From positions 62,001-126,000 of the forward strand of contig NZ_JYIY01000076.1 in the NCBI RefSeq assembly GCF_000956535.1: DNA of 64,000 nt, read 5' to 3'. A program made the position numbers and the translations under genes. This DNA comes from Microbacterium ginsengisoli. Its GTDB lineage: Bacteria; Actinomycetota; Actinomycetes; Actinomycetales; Microbacteriaceae. The notes under the pieces are model-generated. The model saw nothing but the letters and a program-made list of their open reading frames with translations. It was not told the origin of the DNA and searched no databases. Within the stretch, counting starts at the first letter, position 1. Each line of letters opens with the position of its first letter. Of the stretch, positions 7,935 through 17,355 are shown piece by piece.

Positions 7935-8603
7935 TCAGGCGGCCGGCAGCACGAGTGCGCGCAGCGCCTCGATGTCAGCCGCCTCGGCGACCGCGCCCTC
8001 GGCCTCGCCCGGGCTGCTGAAGCCCCAGTCGACGAAGATCACGGGCACGCCGCGCTCGGTGCCGCCCTCGACGTCGTGGTGGCGGTCGCCGATGAGCACG
8101 GGACGCGAGACGTCGATACCCTGGGCCTCGAGGCGGCGGAGGGCCTCGGCGACGATGTCGGCCTTGCGGCCGAGCGTGCGCTCATCGGCGGTGGCACCGG
8201 TGATCGAGGCGAACAGCGGCGCGAGCCCGAAGTGCTCGAGGATCGCCTTCACCTGCACCTCGGGCTTGGAGCTCGCCGTGGCCTGCGGCACGCCGCGGTC
8301 GTGCAGCTCGTGGATGAGGTCGGCGACCCCCGGGTACAGCCGCACGTCGGTGGTGTACCCGTCGGCCTTGCCGAGCTCGCGGTAGTGCGCGACGGCCTTC
8401 TCTGCCTCCTCCGGGCTCAGGTGCGCCTGCGTCTGGAAGGACTCGAACATCGGCGGGCCGATCCAGTGGGTGAGCTCCGCCTCAGTGGGGGCGGGCAGCC
8501 CGAGACGCTCGAGCGAGATCGTCAGCCGACGGAGGATTCCGACCGAGGCGTCGACGATCGTGCCGTCGACGTCCCAGAGGACGCAGGTGTAGGGGAGGGA
8601 CAC
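7935..8603 (-). CDS. HAD-superfamily hydrolase (phosphoglycolate phosphatase-like)
   Basis: This 222-residue enzyme has the four HAD motifs: DVDGTIVDA near the N-terminus (nucleophile Asp and acid/base Asp), ASSKPEV (motif II Ser and the following Lys), Lys in GRKADIV, and GDRHHDVEGG (motif IV). An alpha-helical cap lies between motifs I and II, as in Gph and PpaX phosphatases. It starts at GTG 8603, six bases after TACCGT, which suggests a leaderless mRNA. It stands between DUF2156 and nucS on the same strand. The physiological phosphate ester is not predictable. Confidence 0.88.
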   Translation of the reverse strand: MSLPYTCVLWDVDGTIVDASVGILRRLTISLERLGLPAPTEAELTHWIGPPMFESFQTQAHLSPEEAEKAVAHYRELGKADGYTTDVRLYPGVADLIHELHDRGVPQATASSKPEVQVKAILEHFGLAPLFASITGATADERTLGRKADIVAEALRRLEAQGIDVSRPVLIGDRHHDVEGGTERGVPVIFVDWGFSSPGEAEGAVAEAADIEALRALVLPAA

Positions 8604-8609
8604 CCCTTA

Positions 8610-8615
8610 ACGGTA
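8610..8615 (-). promoter_or_regulatory. -10 element of a leaderless promoter (HAD gene)
   Basis: TACCGT followed by TAAGGG and the GTG start at 8603. The six-base gap places the transcript start on the start codon. Confidence 0.4.
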
Positions 8616-8633
8616 GTCGTCGCCGACGGCACG

Positions 8634-8649
8634 GGATGCCGCGGCATCC
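8634..8649. terminator. 16-bp palindrome after nucS
   Basis: GGATGCCGCGGCATCC lies five bases beyond the nucS stop codon, between nucS and the HAD gene. As RNA it forms an eight-pair hairpin with no free loop bases at the core, so it is a probable but weak terminator. Confidence 0.45.
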
Positions 8650-8654
8650 GGTCG

Positions 8655-9350
8655 TCAGAAGAGCCGGGGTGCGCCCGACTCGACGCCCTTCATGCCGTCG
8701 TAGTCGAGGGTCACGCAGCGGATCCCGCGGTCGCCGGCGAGCACCCGCGCCTGCGGCTTGATCTCCTGCGCGGCGAAGACGCCGGTGACCGGCGCGAGGT
8801 GGGGGTCGCGACCCAGGAGCTCCAGGTAGCGGGTGAGCTGCTCGACGCCGTCGATGTCGCCGCGGCGCTTCACCTCGACGGCGATCGTGCCGCCCTCGGG
8901 GTTGCGCAGCAGCAGGTCGACCGGGCCGATCGCAGTGGGGAACTCGCGCCGCACCAGGGTGAGTCCCTCGCCGATCACGTCGACCTGCTCGGCGAGCAGG
9001 CGCTGCAGGTCGGCCTCGACGCCGTCCTTCTGCAGGCCCGGGTCGATGCCGAGCTCGTGGGACGAGTCGTGCAGCACCTCGTAGAGCTTCACGACGAGCG
9101 CGTCGCCGGACTTCTGGTGGGTCACGCGCCACTGCTCGATGACACCGGATGCCGCGGCATCCTCATCGACCTCTTCGACCGCGAGCGTGCACGGCGGGCT
9201 CATCCAGTTGAGCGGCTTGTAGCTGCCGCCGTCGGAGTGCACGAGCAGCGAGCCGTCGCCCTTGTGTACGAGGAGCCGGGTGGCCAGCGGCAGATGGGCG
9301 TTGAGGCGCCCCGAGTAGTCCACGGAGCAGCGGGCGATGACGAGACGCAC
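8655..9350 (-). CDS. nucS: Mismatch-specific endonuclease NucS (EndoMS)
   Basis: This 231-residue nuclease makes a double-strand cut at mismatched bases and is the core of the MutS/MutL-independent mismatch repair of Actinobacteria and many Archaea. The N-terminal half begins [16 protein letters not shown] and contains [11 protein letters not shown]. The C-terminal nuclease core has [13 protein letters not shown] followed by AVEVKRRG, holding the catalytic Asp, Glu and Lys. The protein ends GAPRLF, which fits the C-terminal sliding-clamp-binding peptide of the family. GTG 9350 is preferred because it matches the conserved family N-terminus and lies six bases after TACCGT; a longer reading would add a low-complexity extension. 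Confidence 0.93.
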   Translation of the reverse strand: MRLVIARCSVDYSGRLNAHLPLATRLLVHKGDGSLLVHSDGGSYKPLNWMSPPCTLAVEEVDEDAAASGVIEQWRVTHQKSGDALVVKLYEVLHDSSHELGIDPGLQKDGVEADLQRLLAEQVDVIGEGLTLVRREFPTAIGPVDLLLRNPEGGTIAVEVKRRGDIDGVEQLTRYLELLGRDPHLAPVTGVFAAQEIKPQARVLAGDRGIRCVTLDYDGMKGVESGAPRLF

Positions 9351-9356
9351 CCGACC

Positions 9357-9362
9357 ACGGTA
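9357..9362 (-). promoter_or_regulatory. -10 element of a leaderless promoter (nucS)
   Basis: TACCGT, then GGTCGG, then GTG at 9350. No Shine-Dalgarno sequence is present, which supports both the start choice and a leaderless mRNA. Confidence 0.45.
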
Positions 9363-9426
9363 CCGGCGCCCGCCCCGCCCCGGCGACGCCGTTGACGCGC
9401 TCGCCGCCGCGCGCGACGATCGGGCC

Positions 9427-9822
9427 ATGAGCATCTTCGTGAACTTCCCCGTCGCGGACGTCGCACGCTCCGCCGACTTCTACTCGACGCTCGGCTGGAG
9501 CGCCGTCGCCGAGTTCACCAACGAGAACGCCGCCTGCTTCCGCATCGACGGCGACACGCACATCATGGCCATCAGCCGCAGCTTCTACGAGAGCCTCGGC
9601 GGCACCGAGGAGCTCGTGGGCGGGCCGGGCACCCCGTCGCCGGTGACGGTCGCCTTCAGCGTGCCGACGCGCGACGCCGTCGATGCGCTCGCCGTCGCCG
9701 CCGAGTCCGCCGGGGGCCGCCTCGGCGACACCGACGAGTACGGCTTCATGTACCAGCGACAGTTCGACGACCCCGACGGCTACCACTTCTCGCCGTTCTG
9801 GGCCGACCCCGACGCCGGCTGA
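9427..9822 (+). CDS. VOC-superfamily (glyoxalase/bleomycin-resistance fold) protein
   Basis: This 131-residue protein has two beta-alpha-beta-beta-beta modules. It opens [18 protein letters not shown], the typical first module, and ends with [13 protein letters not shown], the C-terminal strand that often carries a metal-binding Glu; here that position lies within DGYHF, with His rather than Glu. Members include metal-dependent dioxygenases, isomerases and antibiotic-binding proteins, so the activity is open. It is divergent from nucS with 76 bases between starts, and GACGAT lies six bases before its ATG, so it may be leaderless. Confidence 0.8.
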   Translation: MSIFVNFPVADVARSADFYSTLGWSAVAEFTNENAACFRIDGDTHIMAISRSFYESLGGTEELVGGPGTPSPVTVAFSVPTRDAVDALAVAAESAGGRLGDTDEYGFMYQRQFDDPDGYHFSPFWADPDAG

Positions 9823-9830
9823 GCGCCGCC

Positions 9831-11075
9831 TCAGGCGTCGGTGGATGCCGCGGCCCCCCGCGGTGCGGACGCCACCGGCGTGAGCGGCTTCGCGGCGCCC
9901 GATGCGAGACCCGAGGCGACGACCAGCACCACGAGCACGAGCAGCGTGGGGAGCAGCCCGATGTGCTCGGCGAGGAAGCCGAGCAGCGGCGGTCCGGCGA
10001 GGAACGCGACGTAGCCGATCGTCGCTGCGGCGCTCACCCGGGCGGCCGCGCGCGCGGGATCGTCGGCCGCGGCGGACATGCCGAGCGGGAAGCCCATCGA
10101 CACCCCCGCGCCCCACAGGAACGCGCCGACGAAGATGAGCGGCAGGTTCGGGGCGAAGACGAACAGGATCATGCCGACCGTCGCGGTCGTCGCGAGGATG
10201 CGCAGCGTCGCGACGCGGCCGATGCGGTCGACGAGCGGGCCACCGAGCACGCGCGCGGCGGTCATGCTCACCGAGAACACGGCGAGGCCGATCGCCCCGG
10301 CCGCCTCGCCTTGGCGATGCCCCTCGCTCACGCTGAGTGCGAGCCAGTCGTTCGCGCCGCCCTCGGCGAAGGCCATGCCGAGCATGACCACGCCGATCGC
10401 GTACGTGCGCGGCTCGCGCCAGGCCGAGAGCGAGATGCGGAGACGCTCCCGCCACGGGGTGCGCTGGGTCGCGGGTGCGGCGTCGGCGGGGATGTGTGCC
10501 GGAACCTGGCTCGCGGCGATCAGCCCGGCCACGACGAGGGTGACGGCGATCACGGCGGCGTGCGTGAACACGTCGAACCCGAGCGCGACAGCGAGGGCGC
10601 CGAGGCTCGCCCCGATGACGGTGCCGAAGCTGAAGAACGCGTGGAACAGCGGCAGGATCGTCGTGCCCTGCTGCTTCTCGATCGCGGCCCCTTCGACGTT
10701 CATCGTGACGTCGACGGCGCCGTTGCCGAGCCCGAACAGCACGAGCCCGGCGAGCACCACGGCGTAGCTGTGCACGAGGTCCGTGCCGACGCCGATCACG
10801 AGCACGCCCGCGGCGAACACGGCGATCGCCGCGATGATCGTGCGCCGCGCGCCGATCCGCGTGAACACGATCGGGGCGAGGGAGAGGCCCGCGACGGACG
10901 CGATTCCGGCGCCGAGCAGCAGCAGACCGATCTCGAGCTGCGAGATGCCGAGTGCCGCCTTGATCGCGGGCACGCGCGACGCCCAGGTGGCGATGCTGAG
11001 CCCGGAGAGCGCGAACACGACGAAGATCGCGGCGCGCCAGCGCACGAAGGCGCGGCGGTCGGTCGAGTGGAGCAT
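9831..11075 (-). CDS. Major facilitator superfamily transporter
   Basis: This is a 414-residue protein with about twelve membrane helices and the MFS loop motif VDRIGRVATLR between helices 8 and 9. It resembles the sugar and small-molecule MFS proteins often found next to LacI-type regulators. The ATG at 11075 was chosen over an upstream in-frame start because the upstream one would run into the operator palindrome at 11090-11103. It is divergent from the LacI gene, which suggests substrate-controlled expression. The substrate is unknown. Confidence 0.82.
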   Translation of the reverse strand: MLHSTDRRAFVRWRAAIFVVFALSGLSIATWASRVPAIKAALGISQLEIGLLLLGAGIASVAGLSLAPIVFTRIGARRTIIAAIAVFAAGVLVIGVGTDLVHSYAVVLAGLVLFGLGNGAVDVTMNVEGAAIEKQQGTTILPLFHAFFSFGTVIGASLGALAVALGFDVFTHAAVIAVTLVVAGLIAASQVPAHIPADAAPATQRTPWRERLRISLSAWREPRTYAIGVVMLGMAFAEGGANDWLALSVSEGHRQGEAAGAIGLAVFSVSMTAARVLGGPLVDRIGRVATLRILATTATVGMILFVFAPNLPLIFVGAFLWGAGVSMGFPLGMSAAADDPARAAARVSAAATIGYVAFLAGPPLLGFLAEHIGLLPTLLVLVVLVVASGLASGAAKPLTPVASAPRGAAASTDA

Positions 11076-11089
11076 GCAGCACACCCTAA

Positions 11090-11103
11090 TCGAATCGATT
11101 CGA
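11090..11103. promoter_or_regulatory. LacI-type operator
   Basis: TCGAATCGATTCGA is a perfect 14-bp palindrome with a central CG, the form preferred by LacI/GalR regulators. It lies 15 bases upstream of the MFS start and 37 bases upstream of the lacI-type start, so it can control both divergent genes. Confidence 0.75.
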
Positions 11104-11139
11104 CACACCAAGCCTCCGACGGGTTAGCATCGGTGCAAC

Positions 11140-12189
11140 ATGAGCGCACGCCGAGCCACCATCGCCGACGTCGCCCGCGAGGCGGGGGTGTCGCCGTCGA
11201 CCGCGTCGGTCGTGTTCAGCGGCAAGACCCAGGTGACGGATGCCACGCGCCAACGCGTGCTCGCCGCGGCATCCGCCCTCGGCTACACCGGCCCCGACCC
11301 CCGCGCCGCCTCGCTGCGTCGCGGGCGCAGCGGCATCATCGGCGTCGTGCTCGGCGGACGCCTGCGCTCGGCGTTCCTCGACCCCGTCACGACCGTCGTG
11401 CTCGACGGCATCTCCGAGGGCATCGCCCCACTCGACGCGGCGATCCTCTTGCTGCGCGACGACGCGACCGAGACCGGGCCGTCGCTCATGACCGCGCCCA
11501 TCGACGGAGCCGTGCTCCTCGGGTGCAGCGCGCACATGCGCTCGTCGCTGGACGATGTGCGTGGGCGTGGCATCCCGGTCGTCGTCATCGAGGGCGATGC
11601 GGGCGAGGGGGTGCCGCAGATCGGACTCGACAACGAGGCCGCGCAGCGGCACATCGCGGAGTACACGAAGGGTCTCGGACACGAACGGGTCGTGCACGTG
11701 ACGATGGCGTTCGACGCGTCGACCCGCGCCGGCTGGGCTCCGTCGGTCGACCTCGACGCGATCACTGTCGACGTCACCCGCGACCGACTGCGCGGCGCCC
11801 TCGAGGTGTATCCGGATGCCCCGATCTACCACGCCACCGGAAGTCTCATCGACGAGGGGTACGCCGCCGGCCAGGCCATCCTCGCGCTCGATCCGCGGCC
11901 CACGGCGGCCATCGCGCAGACCGACCTGCTCGCCGTCGGCATCGTGCGCGCGGCCCTCGACGCGGGCGTGCGGGTGCCCGAGGACTTCAGCGTCACCGGA
12001 TTCGACGGCATCCGCGCCGACGGCATCGCCCCCCACCGCCTGACGACCATGGCGCAGCCCGCCGCCGACAAGGGCAGGGCTGCCGGCGAGGTGCTCGCCG
12101 CCCTAATCCAGGGGACGCCCACGTCGGGGGTCGACTTCGCAAGCCGCTTCCGCGAGGGCAACACCACCGGTCCCGCGCCGCAGGCATAG
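11140..12189 (+). CDS. LacI-family transcriptional regulator
   Basis: This 349-residue repressor has the helix-turn-helix TIADVAREAGVSPSTASVVF (7-26), the hinge LGYTGPDPRAASLRRGRSG, and a periplasmic-binding-protein-like effector domain with IIGVVLGG, VVIEGD and a C-terminal FSVTGFDGI segment. The effector is likely a sugar or nucleoside. The -10-like TAGCAT at 11125-11130 lies nine bases before the ATG, so the 5' leader is very short or absent. It shares the operator at 11090-11103 with the divergent MFS gene and is probably autoregulated. Confidence 0.92.
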   Translation: MSARRATIADVAREAGVSPSTASVVFSGKTQVTDATRQRVLAAASALGYTGPDPRAASLRRGRSGIIGVVLGGRLRSAFLDPVTTVVLDGISEGIAPLDAAILLLRDDATETGPSLMTAPIDGAVLLGCSAHMRSSLDDVRGRGIPVVVIEGDAGEGVPQIGLDNEAAQRHIAEYTKGLGHERVVHVTMAFDASTRAGWAPSVDLDAITVDVTRDRLRGALEVYPDAPIYHATGSLIDEGYAAGQAILALDPRPTAAIAQTDLLAVGIVRAALDAGVRVPEDFSVTGFDGIRADGIAPHRLTTMAQPAADKGRAAGEVLAALIQGTPTSGVDFASRFREGNTTGPAPQA

Positions 12190-12236
12190 GCACGCCCGTC
12201 TGGGCGAACGCCGCACGCCTCCTATGGGCCGCCCGA

Positions 12237-12242
12237 TAGACT
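12237..12242 (+). promoter_or_regulatory. Possible -10 element of the mrp operon
   Basis: TAGACT matches the actinobacterial -10 consensus. The expected transcript start is near 12249, about 60 bases upstream of the mrpA GTG. No clear -35 is seen. Confidence 0.45.
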
Positions 12243-12311
12243 GAGGGCCCGAACCCCGATCGCCTGGGCGCTCCCTCGTTGAGCCCGGCCCGACGACCCC
12301 GAGGAGGCCTC

Positions 12312-15242
12312 GTGCTGGTCCTTCTCGCTGCGTTCGCCCTCCTGCCCCTGCTGCTCCCGTGGCTCGTCTCCCGCATCGGCTCGCGCGCGTTCTTCGTCGC
12401 CGCGGCCCTTCCCGTGCTGGCGTTCGTGCACACCGTGTCGCTGTTCCCCCTGGTCGGCACCGACACCCCGCCGACCGAGACACTCGAGTGGATTCCGAGT
12501 CTCGACATCTCGCTCACGATGCGCATGGACACCCTCGCCTGGGTGATGGCGCTCGTGGTCACCGGCGTCGGCGCGCTCGTGCTGCTCTACTGCCGCTGGT
12601 ACTTCGCGGGCAAGACACAGGGCGTCGGGCTCTTCGCCGCGGTGCTGCTCGCGTTCGCCGGGGCCATGTACGGACTGGTGCTGACCGACGACATCGTCGT
12701 GCTGGTGATGCTGTGGGAGATCACGAGCATCCTGTCGTACCTGCTCATCGGCTACTACCGCGCGCGCGGCGCGAGCCGTCGCGCGGCGTTGCAGGCACTG
12801 CTCGTCACGACCCTCGGCGGCCTCATCATGCTCATCGGCGTGGTGCTGCTCGTGGTGCACACGGGCACGACGAGGATCGCGGGGATCCTCGCGGCGGCGC
12901 CCACCGGCCCGGTCGTCGACGCGGCGCTCGTGCTGATCCTCGTGGGCGCGCTGTCGAAGTCGGCGATCTTCCCGTTCCACTTCTGGCTTCCGGGCGCGAT
13001 GGCCGCACCGACCCCCGTGAGCGCCTACCTGCACGCCGCCGCCATGGTGAAGGCGGGCATCTACCTCATCGCGCGCCTGGCCCCCGTGTTCGCCATCGAC
13101 CCGACCTGGCGGCCGATCGTCATCGGCCTCGGTGCGTTCACGATGCTGCTCGGCGGCATCCAGGCGCTGCGCGAGTACGACCTCAAGCGCATCCTCGCCT
13201 TCGGCACCGTCAGCCAGCTGGGATTCCTCGCGATCGTGCTCGGCTACGGCACCCGTGACGCCGCGCTCGCCGGCCTCGCGCTGCTCATCAGCCACGCCCT
13301 GTTCAAGTCGGCGCTGTTCCTCGTGGTCGGCATCGTCGACCGGCAGCTGTCGACCCGTGACATCCGCGAGCTCTCGGGCGTCGGCCGGCAGGCGCCGGTG
13401 CTCGCCGCCGCCGCCATCATCTCCGTGTGCTCGATGGCCGGTGTCATCCCCACGATCGGGTTCGTCGCGAAGGAGTCGGTGCTCGCCGCGTTCCTCGAGC
13501 AGGCCAGCGAAGGGGCCCCGTGGGCGAGCGTCGGGCTCGTCGCCATCGTGCTCGGGTCGGTGCTGACCGCCGCGTACGGCATCCGGTTCGTCTGGGGTGC
13601 GTTCTTCACGAAGAAGGATGCCGCGGGCTCCCCGCGTCCGCGCACCGAGTGGCCCTCTCCCCCGTTCGGGTTCTCGTTCGCACCGGTCGCCCTCGCGGTG
13701 CTCACGCTCGTGCTGGGGGCCGCGGCATCCGTTGTGGATGGCGCTCTCGCCCCCTACGCGGCGACCGTTCCCGCCGGTGCGGAGGGCGTCGGCGACCACA
13801 CCAAGGCCGCGCACCTGGCCCTCTGGCACGGGTTCGAGCCCGCGCTGTGGATCTCGCTCGGCTCCCTCGCGGTCGGCGCGCTCGTCTTCTGGCTCGCGCT
13901 GCGCGTCGGCTGGGCCGAGCGTCGTCGCGTGCTGCCGTTCACCGCGGTCGACGTCTACAACGCGGCGCTGCGCGGGGTCATCCGGCTCGCGGTCTCCTCG
14001 ACCACGCTCACCCAGCGCGGATCCCTGCCCCTGCACCTCGGCGTGATCTTCTCCGTGTTCGTCGTCGCCGAGGGCACCGCCCTCCTCGCGAGCCCCTCGT
14101 GGCAGGCTCAGCTGGATGCGTGGCACACGCCCGCGCAGCTCGCCGTGGCCCCCGTCATGATCGTCGCCGGCATCCTCGCCGTGCGTGCCCAGAAGCGCTA
14201 CACCGGCGTCGTGCTCGTCTCGGTCACCGGACTCGGCATGGTCGTGCTGTTCGCCACGAGCGGGGCGCCTGACCTCGCACTCACGCAGATCCTCGTCGAG
14301 ACCGTGACGCTCGTCGCGTTCGCCCTCGTGCTGCGCCGCATCCCCTCGCGGCTCGGCGACCACAACGCGTCGGTCGCGCCCATCGGTCGGGCGGTGCTCG
14401 CGATCGCGGTGGGTGCGACGATGGCCCTCGTCGCGATCGTCGCGACGGGAGCCCGCACCCTGCCGCCGATCTCGCTCGACTTCCCGGCGCTCGCCTACCA
14501 GATCGGGCACGGCAAGAACGTCGTGAACGTCGCCCTCGTCGACCTGCGCGGGTGGGACACGATGGGCGAGCTGTCGGTGCTCGTGCTCGCCGCGACCGGC
14601 GTCGCCTCGCTCGTGTTCGTCACGCACCGCGCCGACAACCTGTCGTCGTTCACCCGGCCCATCCCCCGCCAGACCGGACGCCGCGTGCTCGTCGAGACCG
14701 ACGAGGGACTGCGCCCCGCGGCATCCAGCGACTCGACCCGTCGCGCCTGGCTGTACGCCGGTCAGAGGGTGCGCGCCGAGAACCGCTCGATCATGCTCGA
14801 GGTGATCGTGCGGGTGCTGTTCCATTCGATCATCGTCGTGTCGATCTACCTGCTCTTCGCCGGCCACAACCTTCCCGGCGGCGGCTTCGCCGGCGGCCTC
14901 GTCGCGGGCATGGCCCTGGTCATGCGCTACATCGCGGGCGGCCGCTACGAGCTCGGCGCCGCCGCACCGACCGACGCCGGACGCCTGCTCGGCGTCGGCA
15001 TGACCCTCGCGGTCGCCTGCGCGATCGTGCCGCTGCTGTTCGGTGAGGCCCCGCTGACCAGCGGCATCCTCGAGGCCGATATCCCCGTCATCGGGCACAT
15101 CGAGTTCGTGACGTCGACCATCTTCGACATCGGGGTCTACCTCGTGGTCATCGGGCTCGTGCTCGACGTGCTGCGCAGCCTCGGCGCCGAGGTCGACCGT
15201 CAGACGCAGGAGCTTCGTGCCCGGGGGGTGAGCGTGCAATGA
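12312..15242 (+). CDS. mrpA: Na+(K+)/H+ antiporter subunit A, fused A+B form
   Basis: This is the largest Mrp subunit, about 976 residues and almost all membrane. The first 500 residues are the NuoL-like proton-translocating domain (LSKSAIFPFHFWLPGAM; AAAMVKAGIYLIARLAP; LAFGTVSQLGFL). A MrpA C-terminal domain follows, then a MrpB-like domain in the last 150 residues (HNLPGGGFAGGLVAGMALV), so subunits A and B are fused. GTG 12312 follows AGGAGG at four bases; a TTG 11 codons earlier is less likely. It overlaps mrpC by ATGA. The complex exchanges cytoplasmic Na+ or K+ for protons and supports pH and salt tolerance. Confidence 0.93.
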   Translation: MLVLLAAFALLPLLLPWLVSRIGSRAFFVAAALPVLAFVHTVSLFPLVGTDTPPTETLEWIPSLDISLTMRMDTLAWVMALVVTGVGALVLLYCRWYFAGKTQGVGLFAAVLLAFAGAMYGLVLTDDIVVLVMLWEITSILSYLLIGYYRARGASRRAALQALLVTTLGGLIMLIGVVLLVVHTGTTRIAGILAAAPTGPVVDAALVLILVGALSKSAIFPFHFWLPGAMAAPTPVSAYLHAAAMVKAGIYLIARLAPVFAIDPTWRPIVIGLGAFTMLLGGIQALREYDLKRILAFGTVSQLGFLAIVLGYGTRDAALAGLALLISHALFKSALFLVVGIVDRQLSTRDIRELSGVGRQAPVLAAAAIISVCSMAGVIPTIGFVAKESVLAAFLEQASEGAPWASVGLVAIVLGSVLTAAYGIRFVWGAFFTKKDAAGSPRPRTEWPSPPFGFSFAPVALAVLTLVLGAAASVVDGALAPYAATVPAGAEGVGDHTKAAHLALWHGFEPALWISLGSLAVGALVFWLALRVGWAERRRVLPFTAVDVYNAALRGVIRLAVSSTTLTQRGSLPLHLGVIFSVFVVAEGTALLASPSWQAQLDAWHTPAQLAVAPVMIVAGILAVRAQKRYTGVVLVSVTGLGMVVLFATSGAPDLALTQILVETVTLVAFALVLRRIPSRLGDHNASVAPIGRAVLAIAVGATMALVAIVATGARTLPPISLDFPALAYQIGHGKNVVNVALVDLRGWDTMGELSVLVLAATGVASLVFVTHRADNLSSFTRPIPRQTGRRVLVETDEGLRPAASSDSTRRAWLYAGQRVRAENRSIMLEVIVRVLFHSIIVVSIYLLFAGHNLPGGGFAGGLVAGMALVMRYIAGGRYELGAAAPTDAGRLLGVGMTLAVACAIVPLLFGEAPLTSGILEADIPVIGHIEFVTSTIFDIGVYLVVIGLVLDVLRSLGAEVDRQTQELRARGVSVQ

Positions 15243-15784
15243 GCGTCTCGGTCGTGCTCATCGTCGTGATGGCGGCGCTGTTCGCCTGCGGCGTCTACGC
15301 CATGCTCGAACGCTCGCTCACGCGCGTGCTGATCGGCTTCCTGCTGCTCGGCAACGGCGCGAACCTGCTGCTGCTGATCGTGCTCGGCAAGCCCGGCGTC
15401 GCCCCCTTCTTCGGGTCTGCCGAGGATGCCGCGTCCTTCTCGGATCCGCTGCCGCAGGCCCTCTCGCTCACCGCCATCGTCATCACGTTCGCGGTCTCGG
15501 CGTTCCTGCTGGCGCTGATCTACCGCTCGTGGCAGTTGGGCCAGGCCGACACCGTCGAGGACGACGAGGCCGATGTCGCGCTGCGCGAACGGGCCGCCGA
15601 GCCGGCCGACGCTCTCGAGACGGAGGACGAGATCACCGAGCAGGACGACGACGCCACGACCGACTTCGTCGACTCGGAGGTCGCCCCGATCACCGTGCTC
15701 TCGAGCCTCGACTTCGATGCACTCGCCGATGACGCGCCGACCGACCGGCCCACCGGTGACGGACGACGGGGGGATGACTCGTGA
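15239..15784 (+). CDS. mrpC: Mrp antiporter subunit C with acidic tail
   Basis: This 181-residue subunit has three NuoK-like helices in the first 105 residues (VYAMLERSLTRVLIGFLLLGNG; LPQALSLTAIVITFAVSAFL; the Leu-Pro-Gln and Thr/Ala motif are family hallmarks). The remaining 75 residues form an Asp/Glu-rich hydrophilic tail (for example VEDDEADVAL and ITEQDDDATTD) that standard MrpC proteins of about 110-120 residues lack. The gene overlaps mrpA and mrpD by 4 bases each, so the operon is translationally coupled. Confidence 0.92.
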   Translation: MSVSVVLIVVMAALFACGVYAMLERSLTRVLIGFLLLGNGANLLLLIVLGKPGVAPFFGSAEDAASFSDPLPQALSLTAIVITFAVSAFLLALIYRSWQLGQADTVEDDEADVALRERAAEPADALETEDEITEQDDDATTDFVDSEVAPITVLSSLDFDALADDAPTDRPTGDGRRGDDS

Positions 15785-17355
15785 GCTCCCTCGTCCCCCT
15801 GCTGACCACGCTGCCGCTGCTCGGCGCGGCCGTCGCGCTCATCTTCGGTCGTCGTCGGCGCGTGCAGGTGTGGGTGTCGATCGTCACGCTGACCGCGGTG
15901 CTCGTCATCGCGTCGGTGCTGCTGGTCTACGTCGACGCCCACGCCCCGCTCGCCGTCGCGGTCGCCGGGTGGCCGGTGCCGTTCGGCATCGTGCTGTACG
16001 TCGACACCCTCGCAGCGCTGCTCGTGGTGATCTCCAGCATCGTGCTGCTCGCGGTGCTGCTGTTTTCGGTCGGCCAGGGCGCTGCCGACGGCGACGAGGA
16101 CACCCCGGTCTCGATCTTCCACCCCTCGTATCTGATCCTCGCGGCGGGCATCTACACCGCGTTCATCGCGGGCGACCTCTTCAACCTCTACGTCGGATTC
16201 GAGATCCTGCTGGTCGCGTCGTACGTGCTCATCACGCTCGGCGGCACCGAGGCGCGCATCCGCTCGGGCGTCGTGTACATCGTCGTCTCGCTCGTCTCCT
16301 CGGTGCTGTTCCTCTCGGCGATCGCGGCCATCTACGCGGCGCTCGGCACGGTGAACATGGCGCAGATCGCCGAGCGCATGGCGCTGCAGCCGCCCTCCGT
16401 GCAGCTCGTGCTGCATCTCATGCTGCTGCTCGCCTTCGGCATCAAGGCGGCCGTGTTCCCACTCTCCTTCTGGCTGCCCGACTCGTACCCGACCGCCCCC
16501 GCCCCTGTCACGGCGGTGTTCGCGGGCCTGCTGACCAAGGTCGGCGTGTACGCGATCATCCGCACCGAGACGCAGCTGTTCCCCGACAGCAACATCAACA
16601 CGCTGCTGCTGATCGTCTCGCTTGCGACGATGATCGTCGGCATCCTCGGCGCCGTCGCCCAGGCCGAGCTCAAACGCATCCTGTCGTTCACACTCGTCAG
16701 CCATGTCGGCTACATGATCTTCGGGCTGGCGATCGCGACGCCGGCGGCCATCGGCGCGACCGTGTACTACATGGTGCATCACATCGTCGTGCAGACGACG
16801 CTGTTCCTCGCGGTCGGACTGATCGAGCGCCGGGCCGGCACGACGTCGATCCTGAAGCTCAAGGGCCTCATGACGGGGGCGCCGCTGATCGCGCTGCTCT
16901 ACTTCATCCCGGCGATCAACCTCGGCGGTCTGCCACCGTTCTCGGGCTTCATCGGCAAGTTCGCGCTCTTCGACGCCGCCGCGCAGGTCGGCACGCCTCT
17001 CATGATCGTGCTCATCGTGGGTGGGGTCATCACGTCGCTGCTCACCCTGTACACGCTCATGCGCGCGTGGAACCTCGGCTTCTGGCGGGAGAGCACCTCG
17101 GCCGAAGAGCCCGAGGTCGAAGACCGCATCCGCTTCCTCGGGTCGGCGCCGGCTGCAGCCGTCCAGACCGAGCGCCGCGTCATCCCCAAGGTCATGACCG
17201 CCTCGACCGCCGGGCTCGTGGTGGTCACGATCGCGCTCACCGTGTTCGCCGGACCCCTGTTCGACCTGTGCGCGCGCATCGGCGCTCAGCTGAGCGAGCC
17301 GGTGCACGTCGCCCAGGTGATCAGCGACACGACGACCGGCGAGGGGGGCCACTGA
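15781..17355 (+). CDS. mrpD: Mrp antiporter subunit D
   Basis: This is a 524-residue, fourteen-helix NuoN/NuoM-like subunit. It contains the proton-channel motifs GIKAAVFPLSFWLPDSYPTA and AVFAGLLTKVGVYAIIR, including the conserved Lys pairs in helices 7 and 8, and the LSFTLVSHVGYMIFGL segment. It starts at GTG 15781, overlapping mrpC by GTGA, and its stop overlaps the mrpE start. Confidence 0.93.
   Translation: MSSLVPLLTTLPLLGAAVALIFGRRRRVQVWVSIVTLTAVLVIASVLLVYVDAHAPLAVAVAGWPVPFGIVLYVDTLAALLVVISSIVLLAVLLFSVGQGAADGDEDTPVSIFHPSYLILAAGIYTAFIAGDLFNLYVGFEILLVASYVLITLGGTEARIRSGVVYIVVSLVSSVLFLSAIAAIYAALGTVNMAQIAERMALQPPSVQLVLHLMLLLAFGIKAAVFPLSFWLPDSYPTAPAPVTAVFAGLLTKVGVYAIIRTETQLFPDSNINTLLLIVSLATMIVGILGAVAQAELKRILSFTLVSHVGYMIFGLAIATPAAIGATVYYMVHHIVVQTTLFLAVGLIERRAGTTSILKLKGLMTGAPLIALLYFIPAINLGGLPPFSGFIGKFALFDAAAQVGTPLMIVLIVGGVITSLLTLYTLMRAWNLGFWRESTSAEEPEVEDRIRFLGSAPAAAVQTERRVIPKVMTASTAGLVVVTIALTVFAGPLFDLCARIGAQLSEPVHVAQVISDTTTGEGGH

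Noticed and set aside
9163-11082. 639-codon minus-strand frame over the VOC and MFS genes
   Set aside because: Arg/Ala-dominated translation with no domain; the MFS and VOC genes in the other frames have clear family motifs.
12222-15239. 1005-codon open frame on the minus strand across mrpA
   Set aside because: Its translation is rich in Arg, Glu, Asp and His without hydrophobic core or motifs, as expected for an antisense frame of a high-GC gene. The plus strand encodes a clear Mrp subunit.
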